Positions 1 to 10,925 of a DNA stretch of 64,000 nucleotides are shown in pieces. The position numbers and the translations under genes are program-made. The DNA is from Atherinomorus stipes (Eukaryota > Chordata > Actinopteri > Atheriniformes > Atherinidae), in NCBI GenBank assembly GCA_023101725.1, contig JALJCO010001054.1:61994-125993 (forward strand). Reading direction: 5' to 3'. The notes under the pieces were generated by a model that ran no database searches, was not told the DNA's origin, and saw nothing but the letters and a program-made list of their open reading frames with translations. Within the stretch, counting starts at the first letter, position 1. Every line of letters starts with the position of its first letter.

Positions 1-134
1 GGTGTAACGTAAGTTTAAGACAATTTAAAGTATTTGACATAAAACAAAAGCATCACTGCGAGCGGGAGACAAACTTTAAAGGTAGAGTCCAGAGTTTCCC
101 CCTGAAAATGAATGCTAGACTTGTGTGAGTGAAA

Positions 135-400
135 TGAATGAAAAATACTTTATTCATCCCAGAAGGGAAATTCAGTATCATAAAAGCTCTTTTTTTTTTC
201 TTTTTTTTGTTAAATAAACCAAAAAGTCAGTCAGTCTTGTTCTTCAGGGTGATGCTGCTGCAGGAATGAGTTTCTGTATCTCTCCGTCCTACGGTGAACC
301 TGACGCAGCCTCCCAATGAACACACTCTGATTCTTCATCGTGTTGTGGAGAGGATGAAGAGTCCTCCATCATCTTCATCAGCTTGTGCAGCATTCTTTTT
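135..400 (-). mobile_element. 3' end of a non-LTR retrotransposon (LINE), truncated
   Basis: Read on the minus strand, about 397-237 translates to a stretch containing PLHNTMKNQSVF and then RRTERYRNSFL. This resembles the conserved C-terminal tail of fish LINE reverse transcriptase ORFs, which typically end in RTERYRRSFLP-like sequence. It is followed by a 3' tail that includes GGGATGAATAAAGTATTT, a familiar end for fish LINEs. No reverse transcriptase core is present, so this is a 5'-truncated dead copy. The family (L2/CR1/Rex-like) cannot be fixed from the tail alone. Confidence 0.5.
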
Positions 401-1098
401 TGAACGAATCCGGCTCAATCCGCACCTTTGGGCCTCTACTCTCGTGTGGCAGTGAGCTTTGCTTGCAACCTCCCCTCCCCTGACTGTATTTCGTCTTCTC
501 CTCTTGTATTGGTGTGTTCGGGATGTTTCTGGGCGGAGATTTGCATGTTGTCTCCAGCCAATGAGAGAAAGGCATAGCACTCTGTGGGCATAAACTCGTC
601 AATTGGAGCAAACTTTAAAAAAATAAATAAATAGAAGAAAAATTTAAATATCAACACTCAAATTCTCGACCAAAAATAGCAGATGCAGCGAAGAAAAGGA
701 GGTATTCTGCGGCGAAAAGAGCTTTATTTAATATTGGTTTGGCTTACACCCCCATCCGAGCTTTGAAGGAGAAGCTTGAAGCTGAGGAGCGATGCGGCCA
801 TTAGCCCGAGGGGAGGGGCACTCAGTTTGAATAGTGTTTACAAACAGAAACAGACACACTCTACCTTTACCAAGAGATAAAAGAAATTTAGCAAACACAA
901 AAAAATACTAATCATACAAAATATAATAAGATAAAATCAAAGAAATAAAACAATTTACAGTTGTTTTAGGAAAAGGTGAAAATAAAAGTTTTTAACTTTG
1001 ATGTAAAACTACAGAGTTTCATCAGACCTGCAGGTTTCTAACGAAACATTGGCTAGTTCTGATTCTGGATCCAGGAAGTAGACTTGACCCTGATGACC
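400..1098. other. Intergenic, no gene recognised
   Basis: The short minus-strand frames at 335-657 overlap one another and look like chance readings in and beside the LINE remnant. AT-rich sequence follows. I see nothing supportable as a host gene or RNA. Confidence 0.5.
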
Positions 1099-2525
1099 TA
1101 ACAGTAGTACATCACACTTCCTACATGCGCGTTCATGCAATTCACGACACTACGGAAGCCGTGGCAGATGGGAAAGGGGATTATCACGCTTACCGGAAGT
1201 TCCCGGTATTTGGTCACTTCCTCTTCCGGGCCATGTTAACGACAGCCGTTCCTGCTCTGTTATACTGTTTAAATCGGATAAACTCCAAACATACTTAAGT
1301 TTTCATTCCAGACTGAAGTGATACTGGATCAAAAGCTGGATCAAAGCGATCGATTCGCCGCGGTGAAGGACCGAACTTTATAATAAAACACACGTTTGTT
1401 TGTCGCCGGTGGGGCACGACACCGGCACTTCACAGCATGCTAGCATTAGCCAGCTAGCGTTTACTGACGTGCTTAACATTGTGCGTCTTAAAACACACAA
1501 ACATCTGAAAATCGGGTCTGTACCCCCCCGTTTCCAGTGGAACAACTGGGGACTGCCAAGAAAGGAGACGTTTTCAGATGCTTGTGTGTTTACAGCCGCA
1601 CAAAGTTAGGCACGTTATCGAGCTGGCTAATGCTAACCTGCTAACACAACTGCACAGTCTGCCGGCTACAAACAAACGTGTCGTTTTATTATAAAGTTCG
1701 GTCCTTCACCGCGGCGAATCGGTCGTTTTGATCCACTTCTTCCTCAGCATCACTTCAGTCTGGAATGAAAACTTGGCATTGGCGTTTATCCGATTAACAA
1801 AGTTTAACAGAGTAGTAGCTGGCGGACTACTGTTAGCAGGTTAGCATTAGCCAGCTTGATGACGTGCCTAACTTTGTGCGGCTGAAAACACACAAGCATC
1901 TGAAAACGTCTCCTTTCTTGGCAGTCCCCAGTTGTTCCACTGGAAACGGGGGGGTACAGACCCGATTTCCAGATGTTTGTGTGTTTTAAGACGCACAATG
2001 TTAAGCACGTCAGTAAACGCTAGCTGGCTAATGCTAGCATGCTGTGAAGTGCCGGTGTTGTGCCCCACCGGGGACAAACAAACGTGTGTTTTATTATAAA
2101 GTTCGGTCCTTCACCGCGGCGAATCGATCGCTTTGATCCAGCTTTTGATCCAGTATCACTTCAGTCTGGAATGAAAACTTAAGTATGTTTGGAGTTTATC
2201 CGATTTAAACAGTATAACAGAGCAGGAACGGCTGTCGTTAACATGGCCCGGAAGAGGAAGTGTCCAAATACCGGGAACTTCCAGTAAACGTGATAATCCC
2301 CTATTGTGCTTTCTTTCTTTGTTTTAAATCAACATCAACCCCTCTTGGATCCTCTTGTGTTTGACCCGGTTTGTCTGCAGCTCTGTCGCTCTTAGCACAA
2401 TGTAAACAGCTAATTTCTTCTTCTACGCTTGTATTATTGGCAGAGTAGGCTCTGAACGCCGAGGCTTCCGTAGTTTCGTGTCTCACATGGACGCGCTTAC
2501 AGAAGTGCGACGTACACTGTTTAGG
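1099..2525. mobile_element. Palindromic MITE, copy A, interrupted by a THAP fold-back element
   Basis: The left flank of the inner element (about 1099-1174, with CACGACACTACGGAAGCC) and the right flank (about 2303-2525, with GGCTTCCGTAGTTTCGTG) are inverted copies of one another. Together they match an uninterrupted copy at 39487-39762, which has the same CACGACACTACGGAAGCC block and the same TTTGTCTGCAGCTCTGTCGC interior. The 1128-bp inner element must therefore have inserted into an existing MITE. Confidence 0.65.
1175..2302. mobile_element. THAP-derived fold-back (palindromic) DNA transposon, copy 1
   Basis: The element begins AGGGGATTATCACG and ends with its reverse complement CGTGATAATCCCCT. 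Its two arms, of about 430 bp each, are close inverted copies. Each arm encodes the remains of a THAP zinc-finger exon: a degenerate KSWIKAI-like stretch, a CxxH-like end, and then a clear C-terminal box HLKIGSVPPRFQW, comparable to the AVPTIF box of THAP domains. A third diverged arm fragment sits in the centre at about 1690-1860. There is no transposase core, so the copy is non-autonomous. I could not find a target-site duplication. Confidence 0.6.
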
Positions 2526-3038
2526 CAACACTGTTAAAAAAATCTGTAACATCACAGATTTTTTCTGTGATATTTTACATTTTTTCCCCATTTTTCAAAA
2601 ATCTGGAAAATAATGATAAAATTATGGAAATAAGCTGTGAATTTACAAGTCTCACATGAAATAACATGAAAAGCCTGTAACTGTAGAAAGACATGAAGTT
2701 TTCTTTTTTTTTTTTTTAAAGACGGGGCGGGGCTACCGGCAAAACACGACATATCAGGACCACAAAGGCTCATGGGAAAAGCAGAAAACAGAAATGACCC
2801 TCTTATGATTGTTGTCCTATAAATCTGAGTTAAGTGTTTACTGCCTTTGTTATGTTCACATTCAGAAGAAGTTGCTGAGAAAGTCCGTTAAGTTTGGATG
2901 TTAAAGTTGTACCATGAGTTTGAAGGACAGTTCAAGGAGATAAACTCATCATCATATTTGAAACTAGGTGATGGATTTACTCATGTGCCAACTCTACCTG
3001 TGTAAATTTGCACTAAAAACAAATATTAATGCAGCAAT
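2526..3038. other. AT-rich intergenic sequence, likely old repeat
   Basis: Contains CTGTAACATCACAGATTTTT-type inverted sequence and poly-A/T tracts resembling common fish interspersed repeats, with related sequence at 4280-4510. No gene is recognised. Confidence 0.35.
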
Positions 3039-4212
3039 AGGGGATTATCAGGCTTACCGGAAGTTCCCGGTATTTGGACACTTCCTCTTCCGGGCCATGT
3101 TAACGACAGCCGTTCCTGCTCTGTTATACTGTTTAAATCGTATAAACTCCAAACATACTTAAGTTTTCATTCCAGACTGAAGTGATACTGGATCAAAAGC
3201 TGGATCAAAGCGATCGATTCGCCGCGGTGAAGGGCCGAACTTTATAATAAAACACACGTTTGTTTGTCGCCGGTGGGGCACAACACCAGCACTTCACAGC
3301 ATGCTAGCATTAGCCAGCTAGCGTTTACCGACGTGCTTAACATTGTGCGTCTTAAAACACACAAACATCTGAAAATCGGGTCTGTACCCCCCCGTTTCCA
3401 GTGGAACAACTGGGGACTGCCAAGAAAGGAGACGCTTTCAGATGCTTGTGTGTTTTCAGCCGCACAAAGTTAGGCACGCTATCGAGCTGGCTAATGCTAA
3501 CCTGCTAACAGGAGTCCACCAGCTACTACTCTGTTAAACTTTGTAAATCGGATAAACGCCAATGCCAAGTTTTCATTCCAGACTGAAGTGATGCTGAGGA
3601 AGAAGTGGATCAAAACGACCGATTCGCCGCGGTGAAGGACCGAACTTTATAATAAAACGACACACGTTTGTTTGTAGCCGGCAGACTGCGCAGTCGTGTT
3701 AGCAGGCTAGCATTAGCCAGCTCGATAACGTGCCTAACTTTGTGCGGCTGAAAACACACAAGCATCTGAAAGCGTCTCCTTTTTTTGGCAGTCCCCAGTT
3801 GTTCCACTGGAAACGGGGGGTACAGACCCGATTTTCAGATGTTTGTGTGTTTTCACAAGCGAAAAGTTGGTAACGTTAGCTAACGCGAGCTTGCTAACGC
3901 GAGCTTGCTAACGCTAGCTTGCTAACGCTAGCTGTAGTGTAGTCTGCATCATTGAAGTGTCGACTACAGACATACGTGCAACCTTGTTTTATTTTAAGTT
4001 TCGGTCCTTCACTCCGACAAATCGCTTTCATCCACTTCTTCCTTCGTGTCTTTTCAGTCGGGAATCCATGAAAACTTCGGTACGGCTGGCGATGTTTATT
4101 AGATGTACACAATGGAACAGAGCAGCAACATTGAGCCATTCCTGGCCCGGAAGAGGAAGCTTCAGATGTTTCAACTTCCGGAAACCGGAACGCGGAAGCG
4201 TGATAATCCCCT
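3039..4212. mobile_element. THAP-derived fold-back DNA transposon, copy 2
   Basis: The ends are AGGGGATTATCA and TGATAATCCCCT, as in the copy at 1175-2302. The left arm (3039-3480) is nearly identical to the left arm of that copy and again encodes HLKIGSVPPRFQW. The right part differs: it carries a better-preserved THAP exon on the minus strand (3894-4139) and a short tandem block of GCTAACG(C/A)GAGCTT units at 3870-3925. Internal AVPTIF-box copies show homopolymer-length differences (6 versus 7 C), so most arms are frameshifted. No matching target-site duplication is visible. Confidence 0.6.
3894..4139 (-). pseudogene. THAP-type C2CH zinc-finger exon inside fold-back element
   Basis: The 81-residue open frame starts MAQCCCSVPLC and has the THAP landmarks in order: the first Cys pair, an aromatic FHGFP motif near residue 28, a KKWMKAICR tryptophan block near residue 39, and CSRHFNDADY, which gives the last Cys and His of the C2CH site. 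THAP domains bind DNA and occur in P-element-like and other transposases and in host proteins. The C-terminal AVPTIF-like box is not in this frame. A frameshifted version (KIGSVPP) lies further along at about 3800-3860. No transposase core follows, so this is probably a captured transposase 5' exon and not a working gene. Confidence 0.6.
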
Positions 4213-4519
4213 ACAGTGACTTCTCTCTCTGAAGAGTTCGCAACAGTAATATTAACAGTTTTTACCGTACGTCCAGGTGACTTTTTTTGTTATTATACAT
4301 CTTAATGCCCTTCAATAAACCTTTAAAATACCAACAAAAAAACCCAAAGATTTCATGTAAAAGCAAAGTTATAAACTGTACTTTTATCATGGAAAATTAC
4401 TGTATTTTTATGAGAAAGTTTTTCTCTGTAGATTTACGGTATTTTTCTGGCGCCCCAGCTGCCAGAATATTCCCGTTTTTACCTTTTTTTCTTCTTTTTT
4501 TTTTACAGTGTATAAAAAT

Positions 4520-4660
4520 GTACTTAATGATGTCATTTGGAGTAAATTCTGGACGCTACCCACTCAGGATACTTGGATTACATTGGACGAGCAGTATGGA
4601 GGAATATTGACATGTTTCTGGTGACTTTTATGGACCTTTTTTGTTTTAGGCATGGTAACC
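4520..4660. repeat. Solo arm fragment of the palindromic repeat at 39.2-39.9 kb
   Basis: The block AGTAAATTCTGGACGCTACC, then CACTCAGGA and GAGCAGTATGGAGGAATATT recurs at about 39795-39880 and, inverted, at about 39360-39470. It is therefore an interspersed repeat and not unique sequence. Confidence 0.6.
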
Positions 4661-4666
4661 TCCATA

Positions 4667-4880
4667 ACAGTGGATACAGAAAGTATTAGACCCTTTAAAC
4701 TTTGTACTCTTTGTTTCATTGCAGCCATTTGCTAAAATCAAAAAAGTTAAGTTTATTTCTCAGTAATGTCACTCAGAATCCCATCTTGACAGAAGAAAAA
4801 ACAGAAATGCAGAAATTTTTGTAAATGTATTAAAACTGAAATATCTCATGGTCATAAGTATTCAGACTCTTTGCAGTAAC
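4667..4880. mobile_element. Tc1/mariner-like element fragment
   Basis: It starts ACAGTGGATACAGAAAGTAT and contains TCATTGCAGCCATTTGCTAA. Near its right side it contains CATGGTCATAAGTATTCAGA. This is a very common teleost Tc1-type sequence, with the internally repeated (A)GTATTCAGAC motif at both ends. There is no transposase frame. Confidence 0.5.
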
Positions 4881-5720
4881 TCATTTAAAGGGACTTGAGG
4901 CAAGATTGAGAAACTAAACTCGCGACTCGGCGCTTCAGTACCTGCAGCCACGAGCCAAGTAATCATCAGCATGGCCTTTGTTAAGGTATTCTGACTTAAG
5001 TTTGGATTTGTTCATTTGACCTTGTATGAGGACTTTAGTGTTTTTGTTTCAACATCCTTGCAGGAAACAGCAAATAAAGCCGGTTCTTCTTTACACGACC
5101 TGTGTCCTCATTCTTGACCAGCTTGGTTTGTCACACATACAAAAATGTTAAATTTACCAAGTTTCTAGAAAGAATTCTGATAAACTTACGGAGCAGCCGA
5201 TGCTGGATTCGCACACATCCAACACAAAAAGACGTACAGTGTCCATGTCCACGTCTGTGTCCTGGGGAGACCCATGACTGACTGTGATGATCCTCAGAAG
5301 ACGGTGTCTGTTAAATACCTGCTGATAAGGAAACCTGCCCCCCGCTGCAAAAAACAAGAGCAGTTGAGAACTTCATTAATAAGATGAGACAGGATTGTGA
5401 TTTATTCCGAAGTGTGGGGGGGGCAAGTACTGTAATAATGGCTTGTTTAATTTTCCAAGGAAAATACTGTGTATGGATAAATATGAGATAATGTAATGAA
5501 ATACTGTACATTTATTAATGCTTATTTTTAAGTGCTGACACATATCATGATAAAAAGGCCTTTAGACACCTTCTCCGAACATTTTCTCTGAAAAATTCAC
5601 AGCAATGTTTTTAGTTAAATTTATGGAAAGTCAATGGGAACATTCACATCAGTTACGAAATTCTGTCTGGTGGTTTTGTGCCATTTTTGAAATGAGGTCG
5701 ATTTTTAAAAAGTATTTTCA
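4880..5720. other. Intergenic, no gene recognised
   Basis: Unique-looking AT-rich DNA. Two short minus-strand frames (5154-5511) have no recognisable domain. Confidence 0.4.
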
Positions 5721-6250
5721 TCAGACAGATACGTCAGCAGAGCTGATTGCAAGCTTGGGCTGAGCGGTGGTTAGCAGGGTAGCTAGTTCTAGCCTTGGCT
5801 GGGGAGGGCTTTGACCAGCAGCCTTTCTGTGTGGAGTTCGCATGTTCTCCCTGTGTATGGATGGGTTCTCTCCGGGTTCTCCACCTTCCTCCCACCATGT
5901 AAAGACATGCACGCTAGGTAAACAGGTCTCCCTTGCAAAAGAGACTGCATGTCTCAATGGGACTTAACCTGTACAGATGTGGGCATGAAAAAGTTCCTCC
6001 TTTCTCTGCCAGAAGTGGTGCAGTAATAGTGCACCATTACTGCACTATCACTGGCTGAACGACTTGTCCCGTGAATACGACATCACGTACGGTGTCCAAA
6101 CTTGGCGTGTAGAAACATCCTTGTTCCAGGCGTTCATTTATGCTCTGAAATCGTTTCCTCTGGGCACACGGGTGTTTCTCTGTGCGACTGAATTAGCAGA
6201 CAAGTCGCTGGTAAGTGGCTGAAAGGGAACTTTTTCATGCCCAGATCTGT
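5720..6250. repeat. Interspersed repeat, relative of the 40-42 kb composite with an unexpanded 11-bp motif
   Basis: The first half carries the widespread fish-repeat phrase GGAGTTCGCATGTTCTCCCT. The second half (about 5980-6245) runs from CATGAAAAAGTTC through AGTGGTGCAGTAATAGTGCA to ACTGCACTATCACTGGCT and on to GTTCATTTATGCTCTG. The same order of blocks occurs at 40070-41830, but there about 1.5 kb of 11-bp units lie between the first and last blocks. Here only one or two units are present. Confidence 0.6.
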
Positions 6251-7035
6251 ATAAGTAAATAAATAAGCTACGCAATGTTTATTTTTCAAAAAGAGAGAGA
6301 GAAGTCGCTGGATTGCTGCTACGTTATCATGGCCGAACGTGTTATCATGTTTGCGTCACAGCACTCTCGTTTGACAAGTGAGAAAGGAATTACTGCTTTA
6401 AGTAGCAGCGTTTCCCTGTCAACATTTCATAGCAATTCCAGGTTGGTGTTATTTTAAAAATCTGAATTTGGCATTTTCACTGTGATATCAGCAGTGATAT
6501 CATCTCTTTCTCGGTCACTGATCTCTGCATGTTGAGTTCATGTTCGTCTGGAACACTAAATGCCAGTTTGTTCTGCCAGTATCCTCATAATTTTGCACAG
6601 GGCTCGGTGTGTAGAGACAAAGACATCAATATTCCCCTCTGAATCATTTCTATTTTTGTGCTGTATTTTAAAAAATCTTTTAATTTTCCTTTCTTCAAGA
6701 AAAGGAAAGGTGGACCAGACCTTGATCACACTTCTCAGCCTCACTGGTTAGGTCTATTCAGGTGTCCAGGAGAGGGGGGTCTATCAGATAATCTAACCTC
6801 AGATTGAGGAGGAGCAGTGTAGTTGTGCTGGAATCTGGAGTCTACACCCTTTAAAAGGTTTTAAAGAATGTGTTGATGTTCACCGCTGGGCTGGAAAAAA
6901 AGGGGAATACAGCATGATACAGTGGAGGGAAAATTTAGGAGTGGTACTGGAAAAGGAAATACAGCAGTGATACCGTAAGTAAGGGATAATGTATGGAACG
7001 CAGGTCATTATCGGGAATACTGACGGACAAGGCGA
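6250..7035. other. Intergenic, no gene recognised
   Basis: Contains a short inverted motif around 6480-6500 and oppositely oriented short frames at 6556-6751 that mirror each other, as expected of chance frames. Nothing supportable as a gene. Confidence 0.35.
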
Positions 7036-7043
7036 ATGCAGAC

Positions 7044-7070
7044 CCGTATAATAATCCGCTTATTATACGG
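7044..7070. repeat. Perfect 11-bp inverted repeat (hairpin)
   Basis: CCGTATAATAA at 7044-7054 pairs with TTATTATACGG at 7060-7070 around a 5-nt loop TCCGC. It sits at the left edge of a repeat-like region, and ACGTATAATAA recurs near 7820, so it may be a transposon terminus. Confidence 0.6.
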
Positions 7071-7149
7071 CTACTGGCAAAAAATACAATTCAAATTAAA
7101 GTCTTCTATTTTTGCGAGGTCAATTAACTTTCAGATGTTTCGCGCTCAG

Positions 7150-7590
7150 ATTAAAATAGTTCCCCAAAGTCGAGGCCGTGTCACGGCACTTGTTGCTTAG
7201 CAACGTTTGTTAGTTGATTGACGGCGGCTGGAATTTGTGCTAGCACCTTTGGCTAGCACTGACTATTGCTGTAGGTTGAACTGGACATTTCCTCCTCTGC
7301 TATTCTGATGTTTTACACTAAGAATAAAATAGTGCCCCACAGTCGGAGCACCTGTTGCTTGGCAAAGTTTGTTAGTTGAGCCATGGCGGCTGGAATTTGG
7401 CCTAGCTCCGGCTATTTCTGTAAGTTGAACTGGGCGTTTCCTCTCTCTGCTTCTAGCTGTATGCGTCTTACCACTGGTCTTTTTGTCTTTTTCATCTTGG
7501 GAGGGTGAATCCTTAAACTCAGCCTGGACCCAGCGCTCAAAATCTCCACACTCGCTGAAGACGTTCAAATTAATTGGGCAGTCATCCATT
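7150..7590. repeat. Imperfect direct duplication with a possible transposon-derived frame
   Basis: The block with TTGTTGCTTAGCAACGTTTG, TTAGTTGA and GGCGGCTGGAATTTG near 7188-7240 is repeated near 7358-7405 with changes (TTGTTGCTTGGCAAAGTTTG). A 108-residue minus-strand frame at 7263-7589 starts MDDCPINLNVFSECGDFERW. It looks more protein-like than chance but matches no domain I can name. It may be the N-terminal piece of a mobile-element protein. Confidence 0.35.
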
Positions 7591-7997
7591 TTTGGTCACG
7601 AGGTGTTGCTAAGTGCTTGTTTGCCGTTTTTATTTTTGCTGTTTAGTGACCGGACTACTTGCGATGCGGAGGGATATTATGATCACCGTAAGAACACAGG
7701 CTAAAAAAAAAAAAAGGTCCGTTGCCATTGACAGCAGTCCTTATTTTGTTACAGCGGTCATTATACTAAAATACTAAACCCATTCAAGTCAACAGGGCAT
7801 TCTACAGCATTCTAAAGAGACGTATAATAAATGGAAATACAGTAGTGATACTGTAAACAATTTTGCAGTAACGAACTGACATCCAGCTGCAAGTGAGTAA
7901 CTGTAATATTTACAGCAACACCTTTACTGTGCAGATAACGTTTACACACACATGAACAGCGAGTATACCTGCAAGTGTTTGTGAAAAACTGGTCGCA

Positions 7998-8004
7998 CCC
8001 CCCC

Positions 8005-8044
<40 letters not shown>
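7998..8044. repeat. (CA)n microsatellite
   Basis: A C-tract is followed by an uninterrupted run of CA dinucleotides. Confidence 0.95.
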
Positions 8045-8046
<2 letters not shown>

Positions 8047-8049
8047 GAA

Positions 8050-8807
8050 AAAATGTTCAAACTGGCACAAACAGTTGCAGTAAAATCAAACAATCTTTCT
8101 CACCTCTGACCTGATGTGGCCTAAGCGCCTTTGCACTTTTTGTTTAAACACTCACAAAGATAACGAAGCAGCAAACACAGCTTCTTTTCCCAGAAAGGTG
8201 AGTTATCAAGCCCGAAAAAAATGATACTTTGGATCATCTTTAAAAAAATTGCTGTAATTCTGTTACAACTAAATTTATTAGTTTTTCCTCAAACTAAATT
8301 AATGATTTGGTTGAAACCATAAATTTTGATTTACTGGAAATATATATTTTACCGTAAAACAAAGAAATTACTTTGACACAAAGTAAAAATATATTTCATA
8401 ACAAAGAAACTTTTTTCACTTTGTTACAACTTAATTTTTTCATCTTGGAATAAACTAAACAAATTGCTGTAATTCTTTGACATATGAGTCTGCGACTGAA
8501 CAATAATATTAACAGTGTTTATGTCATGAAGGTTTTGAGCCACGTACAGTAGAACACTTACCACCGGGTTGCGAGTTTATCTCCTTGTACTATTCTTCAC
8601 ATTCATGGTACCAACTTTAAAGCGCCAGTAACATGAAATTCCCGACGACTTTTGGTTCCTTTTCAGTCAGACTAAGTAGCTGAATACTGTATGAAAGGAT
8701 CGCTCACCGTAACTCAGCCTGGACATAGAATAGCAGGCGCTATGAGTTAGCACTACTGTTAGCACCGGCTACAATGACCGAGGTTCGGTGGGCGGGACCA
8801 GAAGGCA
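8050..8807. other. Intergenic, no gene recognised
   Basis: AT-rich DNA without a domain-bearing frame. Confidence 0.4.
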
Positions 8808-8815
8808 CTTACTTC

Positions 8816-9676
8816 CAGTGTTGTATAGTAACTAAGTAAAAATACTTAGTTACTTTACTTAAGTAGTATTTTTTCATATTTGTACTTTACCTTACTACTT
8901 CTATTTCTGATGACTTTTACTTTTACTTCACTACATTTTGCGAGAAAAATCAATACTTTTACTCCATTACATTTACCTGAGCATCTTAGTTACTAGTTGT
9001 TGTAGTGGGACTAGCAGCCTTGTGCAGCGTCTCTGAAGCTAAACACACCTTTACCTGCCTCCAGCAGCAGGCGAACGGCTGTTTAGCATCGCTGGTCTGG
9101 TCTTCAGTCCAAGACGAGCCAGACTGATTCCTCGCCATTTGGAGAAACAACTTCTTTTGAGGTTGAACAAAAAGTTTTTCGGGGTTCAGTAACGACTGAT
9201 GGACAGTTCATGTGCTGTTGCACTGCAGTCATTTAAAGTTCAACCAATCGGGTTCTTTGTTTGTTGCATCACCTCCGAGCACCAAGAGTTTATTAGGAAT
9301 GATTTAATATTGAATGCACGTGGGTATGAATGTTGGTAGGCATGCATGCAGGTCTGTACGGATGTTTGTGTGTACAGTATTTTTCTATATGGTTGGGTTT
9401 ATGTAAGGAGGTACTGAAGCTTCTTTACACTTTGCAAATAAAAACTTAAAAACTAAATTAAACAGAAATAAAGAAAATGTTAAACTCAAATTTCTGATTG
9501 CGTTTTATTAACAGTACTTTTTACTTTTGATACCTAAGTACAGTAAATACTAGCTACTTTTTTACTTTCACTCAAGTAATATTCTAGCAGGCAACTTTGA
9601 CTTTTACTAGAGTCATTTTCCAGTAAAGTACTTACTTTTACTCAAGTATGGCTTTTGGGTACTTTATACAACACTG
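8816..9676. mobile_element. hAT-like MITE with perfect 8-bp target duplication
   Basis: The element starts CAGTGTTGTATAGTAACTAA and ends TTTATACAACACTG, giving inverted termini. It is bounded by CTTACTTC at 8808-8815 and CTTACTTC at 9677-9684, a perfect 8-bp duplication as made by hAT transposases. CAGTG...CACTG ends are typical of this superfamily. The interior has symmetric AAGTA/TACTT-rich arms and no transposase frame, so it is non-autonomous. Confidence 0.8.
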
Positions 9677-10118
9677 CTTACTTCTGTTGTCATGGTGATC
9701 TGGTGGAGAGGAGGCGGAGTGATACCTGCAGACGTTCGCCTCTCCACACACTCATGTTGCAGTAAAACAGCTGCTGTGTTCTGATGAACGGCTGCACGTC
9801 AGGCTGGGAAGAAGTTCGTATTGAGTCTCTGTGTGGATCTATAAAGGACGTACGGCGGCCATGACAGATGCTGATGCTGCGAGTATGAATCGTGTTTAAG
9901 AAGAAAACAGCATCATATTCCAGCAACAAGTTTCCCTGAATTTTTCTTTCACCCATGATCCCAATTCAGTTATTAGTTAATACTAAAGATATATTACACC
10001 AGTTCTGCTCGTTAGATCCGTCTGACCGGAGCGGTACAGAAACAGTGATGAGGATAATGATGATGATGAAGGCCTGATTGCCTATGTACGCAGCCGAACA
10101 CGCGTGCACAACGGGAAG

Positions 10119-10540
10119 TAGGGATGGGCGATATGGACTAAAAAATATATCGCGATAATTTCTCTTATTTATCACGGTAACAATAAGTGACTATAAAAAC
10201 TATCAGCAAAATATTTTGTATTATAAATTTGTCACTAAATTCTGTCTTGAAAGCCCTACAAAATACTAGAAGCCACTAAACTATATCAATTAAGTTCAAG
10301 TAGTGCACCTGTATTGCAAAACTGTAGTGACACCAAGCAAAGAAGTCTGAAATATGAAACCAAATTCCACATTTATTCAAACGATGCAAACAGCAAAACT
10401 AACTCGGCTTATAAAAACAAAGTAGTGCAACTGCAAACACAACCTGATAAATTGTCATCTCACGATAAAAACGATAAATTCAAATTGTGGGGAATTTCTT
10501 TGACGATATATCGCACACGATAAAATATCGCCCATCCCTA
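10119..10540. mobile_element. hAT-like MITE (TAGGGATGGGCGATAT family), perfect 8-bp target duplication
   Basis: The termini are TAGGGATGGGCGATATGG and its inverse ATATCGCCCATCCCTA. They are flanked by ACGGGAAG at 10111-10118 and 10541-10548. A second copy in the opposite orientation lies at 42898-43709. The 422-bp length and lack of a coding frame make it non-autonomous. Confidence 0.85.
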
Positions 10541-10548
10541 ACGGGAAG

Positions 10549-10920
10549 ATTTATAAACTGGAATAATCACAAACATCAGTTTCCCTCAGAGAGAAAAGAC
10601 ACGAACATGATGAGAAATGTTTGTTAGAAAGTTTGTGTTTCTTGATGGGGGGGGGGCTGGAAGCCGTTATCACCTCCTGAGGAGGGGACGGAGCTGCAGG
10701 GAGATTTTCTGCTCATTCTGGTAGACACATTCCTGCAGAAATGAAATCATCCACAAGCTTTTCAGTGGGGGGGGGGCAAAAAGATTGCTGTTGTCCTTTG
10801 TACACCAGGTACAGAGCAGATCCAATGCGAACGGGACGCCATGATGTATTCGGCTGTGATGTTACATTTTATTGAACTTGTTGATAAAACACAGACAGTT
10901 AATATTTGTGAATTTTTTCT
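10549..10920. other. Intergenic, no gene recognised
   Basis: Contains two poly-G runs (about 10646 and 10766) and no recognisable frame. Confidence 0.4.
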
Positions 10921-10925
10921 CCATT

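Noticed and set aside
1400..1609. Conserved 69-codon gene present three times (1400, 1868 and 3264)
   Set aside because: The copies are the arms of fold-back transposons; the protein signal (GSVPPRFQW) is the tail of a THAP domain, not an independent small gene.
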